From assembly GCA_023078685.1 (NCBI GenBank), contig JALGAS010000006.1, forward strand, positions 2,604,001 through 2,668,000: a stretch of DNA of 64,000 bases, in the 5' to 3' direction. The first letter of the stretch is position 1, and each line of letters begins with the position of its first letter. The DNA is from Neopestalotiopsis rosae. Lineage: Eukaryota > Ascomycota > Sordariomycetes > Amphisphaeriales > Sporocadaceae. The notes under the pieces are model-generated. The model searched no databases. It was not told the DNA's origin and saw only the letters and a list, made by a program, of their open reading frames with translations. The translations under genes and the position numbers were made by a program. Below, in pieces: positions 12,634-24,852 of the stretch.

Positions 12634-13836
12634 CTAGACTCTGTCACCCTCGGAGGCAGCCAAACCCTGCTTTCTGGCCAGGTTGAGAGCCTTGAGTTTG
12701 GCCGTTCCGATACCAGCGACACCATCCTCCTGGTCCTGACCCAGCCACGGCTTCTTGGAGTCACCCAACATGCTGCCGGCCAGGAAGTAGACGACGAGAC
12801 CGATGATGATGAGGACGAACGCAATCGGGTACAGGTAGTAAATGGTGTAGCCAAAGACCTGGATACCGATGGCGGTACCCCAAAAGTTGCCAGTCAGGAG
12901 CGAAATGTCGAAAAAGGCGGCTGAACCCATGCGCAGAATGATGGGCGCGAGCGAGTAGAAGATGAACAGGACCAACGTGTAGCCGACGAGGTAGCCCGCC
13001 ACGTTGCTGTTCCAGTTGGCGCCCTCGAAGCTGGAGCGGTCAAAAATGGCGGCAACGACACCGTTGATGATGACGCCAAACACGCCCAGGAAGCTGAGCA
13101 CCTCGTACATGGGCCGCTTGCTGACGAACCACTCCTCGAAAACGTTGGAGACACCGTACAGCGTCGCGCCCAGCAGACCGAACAGGTCGCCCTTGAGCAG
13201 GTTGACGCCGGGTCCGCCGTTGCTGCCCTGGATGTGGTCACTGGCCAGCAAAAGTCCCATGCCGCCACAAGCAATCAAGATGCCAATGATCTGGAAGATC
13301 TTGTAGCGGACCTTGAGCAGGATGAAGGAGATGATGACCACACAGACAATGGACCAAAAGTTGAGCAGCTGCGCCGACAGCAGATTCGTGTAGCGGTAGG
13401 CCAAGACGGTAAAGTAGTTGCCAAGCACGTCGAGAAAGCTGAGGATAAAGTACTTCCAGCCGTCGCGCAAAATGATGCTGCCCAGCTTGGCGGGGCCGAG
13501 CTTGACCAGCGTGATGGGCACGTAGACGAGGGACAGCAGGGCGTAGTTGAAAATGGTCTGCAGGGCCGGGATGGACCAGTTCTCCCACGACGACAAGCAG
13601 CTGGTAAAGGTGTTGGTTCCCGTAATGCACAGCGCGAGGACCTGGCCGATGATGAGGACGAGCCAAAAGTCCCAAGTGGTCAGGTACGAGTACCAGTGCA
13701 CCTTTTGGGCCTCGATCTGGTGAATGGCGGTGCTGATGGCAGCCTGGTCTTCACCGGCAGAGACGCGAGAGTGCGACTGACCGCCATAGATCTCGACGCT
13801 GGGACCCGTGGTCTCATTCTTGTTGTAGGACTCCAT
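12634..13836 (-). CDS. SLC35F-like (DUF914) solute carrier
   Basis: Single exon of 400 aa read from an ATG at 13836 in good context (GAAATGG); the frame is open 46 codons further upstream but that extension has no membrane or family character. Ten hydrophobic segments follow a 55-residue hydrophilic N-terminus. Family-like features include 'FLDVLGNYFTVLAYRYTN', 'LLSAQLLNFWSIVCVVIISF', 'LYGVSNVFEEWFVSKRP' and a drug/metabolite-transporter fold. SLC35F proteins are membrane carriers of the DMT superfamily; the substrate is unassigned. Convergent with the phosphodiesterase gene, 278 bp between stops. Confidence 0.9.
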   Translation of the reverse strand: MESYNKNETTGPSVEIYGGQSHSRVSAGEDQAAISTAIHQIEAQKVHWYSYLTTWDFWLVLIIGQVLALCITGTNTFTSCLSSWENWSIPALQTIFNYALLSLVYVPITLVKLGPAKLGSIILRDGWKYFILSFLDVLGNYFTVLAYRYTNLLSAQLLNFWSIVCVVIISFILLKVRYKIFQIIGILIACGGMGLLLASDHIQGSNGGPGVNLLKGDLFGLLGATLYGVSNVFEEWFVSKRPMYEVLSFLGVFGVIINGVVAAIFDRSSFEGANWNSNVAGYLVGYTLVLFIFYSLAPIILRMGSAAFFDISLLTGNFWGTAIGIQVFGYTIYYLYPIAFVLIIIGLVVYFLAGSMLGDSKKPWLGQDQEDGVAGIGTAKLKALNLARKQGLAASEGDRV

Positions 13837-15413
13837 TTCGAGTGAGTCTTGTTGAGCAATCCGACTATATCCTTGGTGATTTGCGTGATCAGCGCGGTGA
13901 AATAGTCTTCCCCGCACAGCAGCAGCAACAATACTGGGTCGTTTGGAGGTTATGGTGACTCGGTTTCTTTTCAAGAATGAGATCCAAAAGGTATTGCTAC
14001 AGTTGTAACAGATCTACTGAGAGTGTAGAAATGAGATATACTGCAGAATAGAATAGTAATTAAGTCTTTTCTCGGTTTTCACACCGGAAAAAAGCAAGCG
14101 CAAAGACTTTGAAGTCGCCTGCTGTTGATTCACCTAGAGTCGCGGGGGCACATTAAGCAGTGCGCCCGGGTGGTAAGAGGGGGGTTGAGGGTATCGACGT
14201 GCTGCAAAGAGGCATCAGTGGAAGGAAGCAGCAAAGCAGAAGAGGAAGAAGAGAATGCGCTCTCCTGCAAATTATATGCAAACAGACGGGTCCAGGGTGC
14301 ACTCGCTCGCGATACCACCCTTGTCGAAAATCAAAAGAGAAAAGAAAATCTTTCACCTCTCCCCCGTCGCAACTCCCACTCCCGCCAGTCTGGGCCGGTC
14401 GTGGTTGATAGTTTTGGTGGTGTAGTGGGGATGGTCCAACTGGGTCCCCGGCGCATCTAGCGAGTTTGGCTTCCGCCGCTTGCCCATGAGCTAGGCCCAG
14501 CTGGGGACTAAAACCTGCTGAAGCTGGCAGTCTTCCCCGGCGTCTGGCCCAGGGTGTCTATGGGTGTCTAGGACGCATGTTGACCGTCGCATCTCTTCAT
14601 TGGACGATTCGAGGTCTTAGCACAAAGCTGGCTCGAGCTCCAGACTGGAAAGGTTTGTATGATCCTGGTTCCAATGGCTCTCCCATCTGTTTCGGCCGGC
14701 CCCGAAAAGATTTCGTTCACTACGATTTAGGTAAAAATTAATACAATATTTCCGTTTTGAAGTTTGTTTATCGAGTCGGTCATAGTTGACAAAGACCAAA
14801 GAAAATGTATGATTCGTGCTCGACAGATGCATCATGCATGGCACTCATTTCAGATGCGAAGATTTTCCACAAACTCCATAGCATTCGAGTTCGGCTTTAT
14901 TCCGATATTAGCTTCAGCCATGTCCACACCATGATCAACCATCCGACATCTTGACCGAACTAGCGCCTTCGCTTGCATCTTGTTCCAACTGGTTGGGATC
15001 GTGCTAAACAGAAGCCGCCAGCCGCTTATCAACTCCAAGAGTCACATACAGTCTTGTGGCCACAGCCTTGGACAGAGGCAAAGAGGCGCCCTATTGTTTC
15101 AAGTAGTGGCGTCGACTTGTGATCGTCCCACGGACACCCGTAGCTTTTGGAGTATAGAGCTAAGGGTGTGGCAAATCCTTTACGCTTGATATCCAAACGT
15201 CCTTGTTAGTCGGTCAGCCTTGTGGTAATTGAATTGATATTTTATGCTGAGCGACCGTGATTTAGACAAGCTGTGCAGCTTGGACTTAGACGGCGAAGGG
15301 TAGCCAAGCAAGGGGGAGTTACAGGAAGGCGTTGATAGGTCACAAAAGTTCGGATAATGGAAAGGAAACAATTTTTTGATACTTTTGATAAAATTTTACA
15401 AGACACTCGATGT
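13837..15413. other. Intergenic, nothing recognised
   Basis: 1.6 kb. It holds the SLC35F-like promoter (13.84-14.1 kb) and then sequence with only short frames on both strands; nothing with a domain was seen. Confidence 0.5.
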
Positions 15414-15962
15414 CTAATGCCCAGAATCAAACCTCGCTCGAGCCCGCCTGCCCCGAGCCCTCTCAATCTCCCACGTCTTGAAGCCCAGCTTGCTCTTCTC
15501 ATACTCGACGCCCCGGAGTATATCATCAAAGCTGGCAGCACTTTTCGGCTTGTTAGGTACGACTGCTGGGCTGGCCGCCACCTCCAGGGTGGAATACCGC
15601 GCCGTGGTCTCTAATATGTACGGAATCTTCTCGCAAAGGGCCGAGGACGAGCTCCTCACATGATGATGGTACCGGCCGTTGGGCATGGTCGGCTCCAGTG
15701 AGCTCCATTGTGCGCGAGGGACTGGGGCAATGCATACTTCGGGGGCTTGAGCGGCGTCTCTTACTGGATTTACCGCTTTCCCGGATATCCGTTGCTCGTG
15801 ATACGACGGACGCCGGGTTTGAGGGGTCGTCACAGGTATGTTGGCATCAGCTGTCGGCACGGATCTGTTTCCTTGTGCGTTTGCAGCGTAGTTTGACAGA
15901 TCAGAGTACTGATACGCGTACGGATCGGTGAAAAGCCAGGATGGAGAGTTGTCATTGAGCAT
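15414..15962 (-). CDS. Hypothetical protein
   Basis: Single open frame of 182 codons from an ATG at 15962 in strong context (CACCATGC). The frame is open a further 35 codons upstream. The product is hydrophilic, proline- and serine-rich, with no signal peptide, no TM helix and no domain I recognise; the C-terminus is Arg/Ala-rich (RARGRRARARF). Protein-like composition and start context favour a real gene, but without homology it could be fortuitous. Confidence 0.4.
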   Translation of the reverse strand: MLNDNSPSWLFTDPYAYQYSDLSNYAANAQGNRSVPTADANIPVTTPQTRRPSYHEQRISGKAVNPVRDAAQAPEVCIAPVPRAQWSSLEPTMPNGRYHHHVRSSSSALCEKIPYILETTARYSTLEVAASPAVVPNKPKSAASFDDILRGVEYEKSKLGFKTWEIERARGRRARARFDSGH

Positions 15963-16432
15963 GGTGACCACAAAAAAGGCTTTTGATGAAGGTGATAGAA
16001 TATGCTTCGTAGAATGAAAATGAACTTGTATCCAGACAAGTTTTAGCGAATATAAGGACGATTTCAAGGATCAAAACTTTTGAAAAAGAGAACGAATAAC
16101 CGAACAGAACCGGAGAGCCTCTTGCCATATTCGAAATCTACATGCGTGAGGGGTGTACTCTAGGGTTTCAGGTAAGCCTGTCGCATTGTCTCTTATTTCG
16201 TTGTATACTAAACAATCGCTAATCCTTTGTCTAATAATATTTACATATGTTGCAACCTTGTTGACGCTTTCTATCATTGTCAGCGCCTTTTGGGTGCGTG
16301 CGTGAGTTTTTGCAGTACATGGGACCAAGCCTGGTGGCAAGTGCTGAGTCTTGAGGGCACTCCAATGTCAGGAATAAGATTGGGGAGAGGCTGAGGGAAA
16401 AGAGCCACAGGGCAGGATTTCGGTCGAAGGGG
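15963..16432. other. Intergenic, nothing recognised
   Basis: Spacer between the hypothetical gene's start and the 3' end of the F-box/ankyrin gene; short frames only. Confidence 0.45.
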
Positions 16433-18328
16433 TTAAGACACAAATACAATAAGGCTATCAGGCATACCCGAACGATAGGTCCGCAAGGAGAGCGTTTGTT
16501 GCGTCTTGAAAGTGACGCATTCGGCCAAGCTCCTCATATCGGCGGGCTCAACGCCCAACTCGCAAAGTCTTTGCTCGATGCGTCTTGCGCCAGGCTGGAG
16601 CGACGCCTGTGCATACATCATCGGTGTCCACGACATCCCCTGGCGGAGTGGCTGATCCATTGGCACCCCCAGGCGGATGAGCATTTCAACCAGCTCTAGA
16701 TGCCCACCTTGAATCATGTTCTCAATCAAACGTGCGCTTCGCCGGCGGTCCTACTCGTCGGGTGCTTCATCAGTCAACTTGATAACCTTTCTGTCTTCTA
16801 CCAAGTAGCAGACCGCACCATAGCTTTTCAATTGGATACCTTGAAGTATCTCGTACGTCCACCTATCAAGTTTCGTCATGGTTCGAATGTCGTCCTAGTA
16901 CTTGTCAATTAGAACCTTCAAAGAGTCTGGCCTGTTGCCGTGTACCGCAGCGGATATAAGGTACCATGTTGGACGATCACTAGGAGGCCTTGTCTTTCGG
17001 GCCAAAAACCACTCCAGAATATTGACTGACCCCGCCCAAGCAGCTACTTGGTCCAACCTGCAGGAGTCGCAAAGCTGAAATCCAAGAAACTTTTCTGCCT
17101 CAATCAAAAGTAGAAACATTGGAAGATCGTCAAAGATCGTGCAACAGAAGTATAATTGCTGTAATCTCGGCTTGAAACAATCGTATCCCCGCGGGCTCTT
17201 CCTTTTGCGCAAGGTCTCGAGGAGGTGATTTACGATTTCATCAAGGCCGAGCTCCAAAGAGCGTTTGAGAGCTTGCGCGACATCTCCATAACGTTCGGAT
17301 ATTTGGCCAGTTGCATTTTGCATTCGTTCCACGAATTGAACCATGGCCAAATCGCCAGACTCCACAGCCGGGACTAACAGCCAACGGAAGCGCCGTTCAC
17401 TGGATAGATTCAAGGCATTGCAAAAGCGCTGGGCGAGATCATGCTGCCCAGTCCTGATGGCTGCCCAGATGGGCGTACCCAGGTAGCCGCCTCGCATCGA
17501 TGGGTGCTCGGATATCAGTGCGAATAACTGGCTGTATAAGGCTTCTTTCTTCAGAATTATGGCTGCAATGGCTCTATAATTCGACAGGGGGTAAAAGTCT
17601 AAGCAGTCCCACCGAGGAAAGAATCTATCAGAGAGGTCGAAGATACTCCGAGATACGAAAGTGGGTAATGCCGGGTTGTTAAAACCACGACAAGTGATCG
17701 AGCAGCGAGTGTAATCATCGATGTGTTCGAGCAGCGTGACCAACGACGCGAAACGCTCCTCAGCAACAACATCGAGATCGTCAAGAATACGATTTAACAA
17801 AGATGGGAGACAAGTCTGCCAAGCTTCGACTCCAATATCGGATTGGCGAACGCCACGCCGACGAACCGGAAACTTCGTTTCATCAAGGGCAGGAAATCGA
17901 AGAGAGGGATTATGCAAGCCGAGCTTGACATCGTACGGTCGAGTTTGAATGAAGCGTGCGAGGAAAGGGATTACCGGCCGCCCCCACGAAGGTCTCCACC
18001 GTTGTGGTAAACCGTCTCTCCGAGCATTGAGAACTCCATAGCGCGACAGTGTTTTTTCGTGCCGTTCGTCGATGAGCTTGAATGAGGCGAATATGCACAG
18101 TGTCTCATAGGATTTCAGCACCTCGAAGTTGAACGTCCCTTACCAACGTGAGTTGGCTGTCTGTAATGTTCGCTCGGGTGTTTTGTACTTACTACACACT
18201 TGCCTCAACATGGTTGAGCTGCGGATTTCCAGATCTTGGACCACGGCTTTGATGATACAGATGAATATCTCGACAGGAAGCACGCTAAGCGAACCGAGAG
18301 CATCTCTTTGCCCTTGCCCAACGTCCAT
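16433..18328 (-). pseudogene. F-box/ankyrin-type protein interrupted by two in-frame TAG codons
   Basis: Exon 1 is 18328-18193, intron 18192-18139 (54 nt, GTAAGT..AAG), exon 2 starts at 18138. The N-terminus 'LPVEIFICIIKAVVQDLEIR' plus 'MLRQVCRTFNFEVLKSYE' across the junction is an F-box; helical, ankyrin-like repeats follow. The frame meets TAG at 16897-16895 after 459 residues, continues open for 47 codons in the same frame, meets a second TAG at 16753-16751, then runs open to a final stop at 16433. The post-stop segments keep repeat character ('MIQGGHLELVEMLIRLGVPM'), so the intact protein would have been about 613 aa. No intron with acceptable length and phase removes the stops. F-box proteins normally recruit targets to SCF ubiquitin ligases. 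The truncated 459-aa product could still be functional. Confidence 0.72.
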
Positions 18329-21201
18329 GCTGGTACCAGGCTTGCTGGCCTGAATCTGCTCTTCGGAAGATATTTGTAAGCGACTGTAAGAACGTCTCGT
18401 GCAAATACCAAGGGGAGTCTGGTGTTGACTCGAAAATGCTTCGTAAATTATGCTTGAAGTAGCAGCGGGCTGAATGCCCGAAATGAACAGATACGTCTTG
18501 AAGAGACATGATACTGAACGATCGTGCAGTGAACGTCAGTGCGAAACGGTGTTATTGTGGTATCTCCGAGCAACGTCGATCTCAAATCCAGGAGAAGGCG
18601 CGGACGCCAAGGCCGAGCCTTACTCAACGATTTGTCTTTGATCATTTCTTGTTCTTCGGTGGAACGCTCCTCCGCGCGCTTTGCTCGAAATCCATTGTCC
18701 AGAAGCTTACACCTGAGCAGACAGATATCAACCATACTACTGACGATCAACAAGCCATAGAAAGGTTTCCGGGCGAAGAAAGAGTATAGAACCGTGTCTT
18801 TCCCATCGCTACCCAGGTGAGCAAGGTAATCTGCATATTTTGATGGAACGGCGGCATAAATGCTTACGAGCATACAAGCACATCGTCAAGTCCCGGAGGG
18901 CATTACATTATTGTGTTGATATCGAGGGACTTTGCAGAGGCACTTCAAACTTGGAATGTAAATTGATAGATGCATTGTGCCTGCCTGGCTGGGTTGAGTT
19001 TGTCAGCTCCAGCCTCAAAGGAAAGAATGAACCCTTTTAAGGTAGATATATCTGGAGATGAGCAAGCACCCTTGCGCTTCAGATTAAGGTTTTTGTCGTA
19101 CCTTCATCATCAACGAAGTGCAGCTGGCGATTGCAGATCAGGAGACAATAACTTCTCCTGAGAGTTTAATGTTGAGTGAATGGCAAAACGATGCACAAGC
19201 TCTTTATTGAGGCCTCTCGTGATGATGGGAACAGCTAATGGGGCGCAGCCAAGACGTCGCCTTCGTTCTGTTAGCTAGCACAGGCTGCCTGAAGCAGAGC
19301 CACGATTTTTACGCCATTGGAGCACAAAAAGTCAAGAGGGAGTCTGGGCATTGCCTTGGCTGACGATCATGGATTCCCCAACTCGCGATTCCCAATGGAC
19401 AGTTGGGGACACTCGCCTCAATCCTCAGACTCGTCGGGACGTTGTTACTTATAAGTTATGGGGCACAAGTGGGCGGGGAGAAAACAGCTGGCACCGCTAG
19501 AAGCATCGAAACGCAGCCCGATCCTATCATGGAGGTCTTGTCGCATGGACAAACTTGCCTGTACACCAATGACGGTTGGTTCAGAAAGCAGTATTTTAAA
19601 TACTACTGGAGGCTAGTATCATGGATGGATACGTAGGGTCGCACAGCAGCGCGTGGCACATATATTCCCGGCAGACCGACCCCCCAATCGCCAACAAGGG
19701 ACGTTTCGCTGCAGGGGTGGGACTCCCGAGCTCTCCAGGGGCTGATAACGTCACTTTCCATCGTACCTACAGATGTCTTGTGCGACAATGGATATTCTGG
19801 ACGTTTCCCTCCGGTGTGCCAACTCTGAAAACAGGAAAAGTGTCAGAAATCGCCGATCTACCTAGACAAATTATAAGCTCAATCACAATAAAACAAGTGA
19901 TTGACTTTCCAAAGTGGCATTGTACAGATGCATGTTTCTTGCCCTCAACAGTAAATCCAATACGTGCCTTGTACGTACTTTTGGGAGCGTCAAGCTTTTG
20001 AAGCTTGGGATGAAACAGAGTTCACATCACCCATGCGCTGGGCCCGACGTGCGGTTGATCAAAACAGGCAGTGACGAGCTTCCCCAGGTCTGTAATAGGT
20101 GCGCACAGCGGCAAAATAGGTAACATACTAGAGTCGCTTTAGTATGAGGTTTCCTTGTAGGTGGGTGTCGTCTGTCGCAGCCAACCCGAGCGTTGTGTTG
20201 CGGCACGGTCTTGCCTAGGACACCCAAGTCCCAGAATTCCAGAGACCCAGAAGCCGCTGCCGGTTGTGAGAGGGTGTGTGGTCCTTGGCATATGGCATGG
20301 CCTGCGCTAGACTTGTTAGGCTTTCCTATGGCCCCCCCAGAAGTGCCAGGATTACAAGGGTTTCGAGGCCTGTTTTCTTATCAATCGGGCCCAAACCTGT
20401 ACGAACCTGTCAGATCTCCAGGGACCCAAAGCGCTAGCAGGTTGAGGCGCTGCACGCTAGGCATTTTCCAGCAAAGCAGCTCGAGCAGCTTGCAGCCAAC
20501 GCAGCCCTCAGCCCGCCGCCTACCCGCCTAGACGTGGCTCGTTCCTTTTTTCCTCCGCTGTTCGCCAAAACCACTTTACTTTTTGTACACTTTCGCCAGG
20601 CCACACACGCGCGGCCGCCGTGACGAGACGAGCGAGTTCCAGTCCATCTCTCTTATCCAAGACTTTCTCTCTCTGCTTCGCCGGGTCCAAGAATTTTGGC
20701 CAGACCCAGTCACTTAATTGCATCCTTTACATTATAGAAAGATTCGCTCACACGGCTCCTTTTCCTAGATTTCCTTCTTTTCCTCCTTCTCTTATCTGTT
20801 CCGTACATACCTCAACTGTGTTTATTGTCGCAGCTGGTCTGAGTTTAACCTTGCCCGTCCAACCCACTCCGGACACACGACTACCCACTCATACGTCACA
20901 CCACACTCATCTCAACAACATAAGAATTCACTGGGCAGTTGAAAGCGCCGTTGCGGACCCTTAAAAAAGACCTTCGCATTCACCGCCAGCCAGCGGCGTC
21001 CGCTAACCAAGGTCACCACCATCTTCTGTCGCCGACCGACAACCTTAGTGACTAGCAATCACCCGAGAGTCTCTTGGCCAGCGCCCCAAATTCCGAACTC
21101 GGCCACACGCACTTCACCGGCGCAATTACGAACTTTGACGACGGGAGTGCCAGAATTCATATACTCGCAAGACCCCAACGGGGCCGACATCTAGACACAT
21201 C
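18329..21201. other. Long intergenic region, nothing recognised
   Basis: 2.9 kb. On the minus strand at 18448-18873 there is an open frame of 141 codons with no recognisable family; other frames are shorter. The right part (about 20.5-21.2 kb) is pyrimidine-rich on the plus strand, as expected for the promoter and 5' leader of the carrier gene starting at 21202. Confidence 0.5.
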
Positions 21202-23014
21202 ATGGACTGGTCAATGACAAACCCGGCGTCCTTTCGCGCAAACAATATGGTAGCAATGAATGATTGGACGGCCGCCGAGATGCCTTCCTTTGTGCCCTTC
21301 AAGAAGAAACCACACGACTCCCACCCGTCCATCGGCCACCTGACATTGCTTGTCTTTGAGGCTGTTATGGAAGTCGTGTGTGTCGCTCTTCCTGGATATG
21401 TCATTGCTCGACTTGGCCATTTCGATGCCGAAAAGCAAAAGTTCCTGGCCAACCTCAACGTCCAGATCTTTACTCCTTGCCTAATCTTCACCAAGCTCGC
21501 GTCACAGCTAAATGCTAGCAAATTGGCCGACTTGGCCGTCATTCCCGTCATCTTCATCATCCAGACGCTCGTGTCGTACCTTGTCTCTCTAGCTGTGGCC
21601 AAGGCATGTCGACTCAAGAAGAGACCCGCGAATTTTGTGACTGCCATGGCCGTCTTTGGCAATTCCAACTCATTGCCCATCTCCCTGGTCATTTCATTGT
21701 CTCAGACGTTGAAAGGTCTTCACTGGGACCGTATCCCCGGCGACAACGATGATGAGGTCGCTGCCAGAGGTATTTTGTATCTCATGATTTTCCAGCAACT
21801 TGGTCAGTTGGTCAGATGGACCTGGGGATACAACGTCCTGCTCGCCCCCAAGAAACCAGAGGACTCTTACGACTCAGACTCAGACGACACCAGAACATTG
21901 GAAGAAGGCAACAATGTGGACGAAGCACCTCCTGGAGCTGGCGGTGTTCTCATTCCTGGGCTAGATTCGGGTCTAGTGCACGATGGCGCCCATGAAGATG
22001 GTAACAGAAGCTCGGACGAGTCGGATGCTTATGAACCAGCCGGTCGCACGCCAGTTGCCAACACCTCGAGAGCATCCCCCAACGAGTCTGAAGATGAAGG
22101 GCCAGAAGCTGCGCTCATTAAGAAGCGTCGCAAGTACAAGGCCAACGGCACTCCCTTTGCTCTTCCCAACAATGCATCTGACGATGAGATTATGTCTTTC
22201 CCGCGTATGCACGAGCTGGACGAGCCTGAGCCCGCCAACGGAATCAAGGGATTGTTTCTCCGAGCCAAGTTCGGCATCAAGCGCAACTGGTTAGCTTTGA
22301 AGGTGAAGCTTACCCGTGCTTCGCGACGTGCTTTCCACGGTCTGCCAGTGCCAGTGCAAACCGCGCTGGTCAAGATTGGCAATGGTACATTGCGCTTCTT
22401 CAAGGGTCTGGCAGAGTTCATGAACCCTCCACTGTGGGCCATGCTTATTGCCATCGTCGTTGCCTCGGTCCCTGATCTGCAGCGACTATTCTTCCAGGAC
22501 GGCTCTTTCATCAAGAACAGTGTGACATCGGCTGTGTCGTCTAGTGCGGGAGTCGCCGTTCCATTGATTCTTGTCGTGCTTGGCGCCAACCTTGCCAGAA
22601 ACACCCAGAACCAGGAAGCCAAGGATCCCGAAGAGGAGCAGATAGGCACACGACTCTTGGTAGCATCGCTCGTCAGCCGTATGCTCCTACCCACGATAGT
22701 CATGGCACCCATGCTTGCATTGATTGCCAAATATGTCCCCGTCAGCATCCTCGATGACCCCATTTTCGTGGTCGTCTGCTTCCTGCTGAGCGGTGCCCCA
22801 AGCGCATTGCAGCTGGCACAGATCTGCCAGCTTAACGAGGTATACGAGCTGGTCATGTCCAAGATCTTGTTCCAGAGCTACGTTGTCTGGTACGTAAAGC
22901 GTTTAAACTCATCTGTGACGTCCTTGAATGTGATACTAACGTTGAAATAGGATTTTGCCATCGACTCTGGTCTTGGTCATGCTCGCCCTTGAAACCGTGG
23001 AATGGGCAACCTAA
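21202..23014 (+). CDS. Auxin-efflux-carrier-like membrane transport protein
   Basis: Two exons, 21202-22889 and 22951-23014; 583 aa. The 61-nt intron (GTACGT, branch ACTAAC, TAG) swaps a false C-terminus for 'VVWILPSTLVLVMLALETVE', a normal last TM helix. Five N-terminal TM helices (about residues 45-200) with 'VCVALPGYVIARLGHFDAEKQ', 'LNVQIFTPCLIFTKLASQL' and 'FGNSNSLPISLVISLSQ' identify the PIN-like/membrane transport protein family. A long acidic, cytosolic loop (about residues 215-370) separates them from the C-terminal helices, including 'FLLSGAPSALQLAQICQLNE'. Fungal members resemble yeast YBR287W/YNL095C-type ER proteins; substrate unknown. Complete gene. Confidence 0.92.
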
Positions 23015-24852
23015 GTCTAGCGGACGATATTTTAACTCTTTGAGGAAGAGACTTCCAGTGAGAACTGCCAATACAACATAATTGGCGCGCGAGAAAGCAG
23101 ATCAACTTGTGGATGCGAAGCTTCTATCAACACCTTAATAAAACACGCCTATGACTGAGTCGGCAATCGTGCGAAGAAGCCAATACGGTAATTGGCTAAA
23201 AGAAAGAAAGAAAGAAAAACACCGGCATCTCTCCATGGGAGGCACAGCAATCTGTCCAGAAAAGAAAAAAACAACATTCCACAAACGAGTCTTGTGTTGG
23301 TCCTTGTCATTAGCAGGGCTCACTGCGTCACCCGGTGTGGAACGAGCAGCACTCCTAGCATACTGCTGTACTAGACGATTTGCAGCATCGGCTCGGCGAT
23401 GGGCCGGCATATACTGTAATAATATGTATTTTACGGAAATCGGATTTGGTGCTTGGGCATGGCCGGAGCGGTCCGACCAGGAATACAGGACCAAGGAGTA
23501 CAGGACAAAAGGCCAACGAGAGAGATCACATTTTCTGAGAGGAGTTGCGTAGATAACCACGAGCGGTAAATTAAGCATACATACCAAAAAGAACAATCAG
23601 TGTACTCCAAAACCATCCATGAGCGAAGCCGTGCTGAGCAGCATATTTATGTGATGATGTGGCTGTTCAGCGACCCTATCCGATGCTGCATGGAACGATA
23701 TTATAATACTGCCGAAGCCAACTCTTGACGGCTTGTTGGACATTGATGATGCTGTAGGTTTCAGCCAATAATCAAGGAGGCTAGGAAGATGGTTGTACTG
23801 AGAGACTGTTCATAAGCTAGTACCTCTCTCGAAAACTTCACGAACCCGAGGAGGAAAAAGATAAAGGTAAAACGATTGTGATCTGGGTGTCCCTCCGGTT
23901 CTAATTCCAGGAAGCCCTCACAAATCATCCTCATTGTAGATGAAATGCTGTAGTAGGTATGCGTCTTGATGTGGCCCGATATTATCATCCCTCTCCGTGC
24001 AAACAATTTGCTGGCTATACGCACTCTAAACAGGATTGAGACTTGCTGTTTACTGTTACTCTGTAGTGTATAAATGAGTTGGTGTAAAAAAAAAATGGTG
24101 TACGCAGCTGACAGGCGCTGGGGATCATCAGGCTGAGATAAATCAAATATTTTGATGATAATACAGACGCTTTCTCTGCATCAGCATCCGATGCCAGCTT
24201 CCGGCATCCGACTCTTATCGTCCATACATAATTCAGAGTTTTATACCACTCAGATTGCTGTCCTTAGCGAATGTCCAATCATAACAAGTCATTGGCCGGA
24301 TGTAACTCTCTATGCATGCTGCATACTGCACAGAAACTGATGGATCATGTTGAAAGACAAGAGACATATGCTCGTGGGCTCGGTCGGAGTATCTCAAATG
24401 GGCCAAGACGTGCAAGGCTACGAACAGTCCATACCGTGTAAGGTGAGTTGGAGTTTGCGAGGTGCTCGCATACGTGAGCGCAAGCGAATATGCATGATGA
24501 GAGATGCTTGGCAGCTGACTGGCTCGGCACAACCCGATACTTTCTTCCTGGGCATCTCTTGTGGATGAATGCACATAATTTCCTTGCTTGAGCTGCATTT
24601 GTTGGAATCCCTTCAGACAACCTCGAGATGTTTATTGGTGGTGTGTAAGTCTAGCTTATGCCAGTCTGTCTGTAGCCTGCAAAGCGCGGTTGTCGGCAAG
24701 ACTCGAAGGCTCCTTGTCTTTTCTAAACGAGCCCAAGTATAAAATGGCCAAGATCTCAGATTGCGCAAACGAAATCTTCAACTTCATCAGTAAAGACGCG
24801 ACCCAAGAAGGACAAACTTTCGTCAACCACCTCTGTCAACTTCATTTCAGTA
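23015..24852. other. Intergenic with an AAAG microsatellite, otherwise nothing recognised
   Basis: 1.8 kb between two same-strand genes. Apart from a short AAAG repeat near 23.2 kb, only short stop-dense frames are visible on both strands. Confidence 0.5.
23199..23217. repeat. Short (AAAG)n microsatellite
   Basis: About four to five copies of AAAG in the 3' flank of the carrier gene. Too short for any role to be claimed. Confidence 0.6.

Noticed and set aside
16730..16910. An intron removing the two TAG codons of the F-box/ankyrin gene
   Set aside because: Possible GT and AG pairs either give introns below 40 nt, lack a branch point, or shift the downstream frame; the in-frame stop interpretation is simpler.
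18448..18873. 141-codon open frame on the minus strand upstream of the F-box gene
   Set aside because: No recognisable family and overlapped by several other short frames; not enough to call a gene.
19603..19620. Palindrome-like AGTATTTTAAATACT
   Set aside because: Short, AT-rich and in a long gene-free stretch; expected by chance and not linked to a gene start.
22029..22862. 277-codon open frame antisense to the auxin-efflux-like gene
   Set aside because: Shadow frame; the sense strand encodes TM helices and family motifs.
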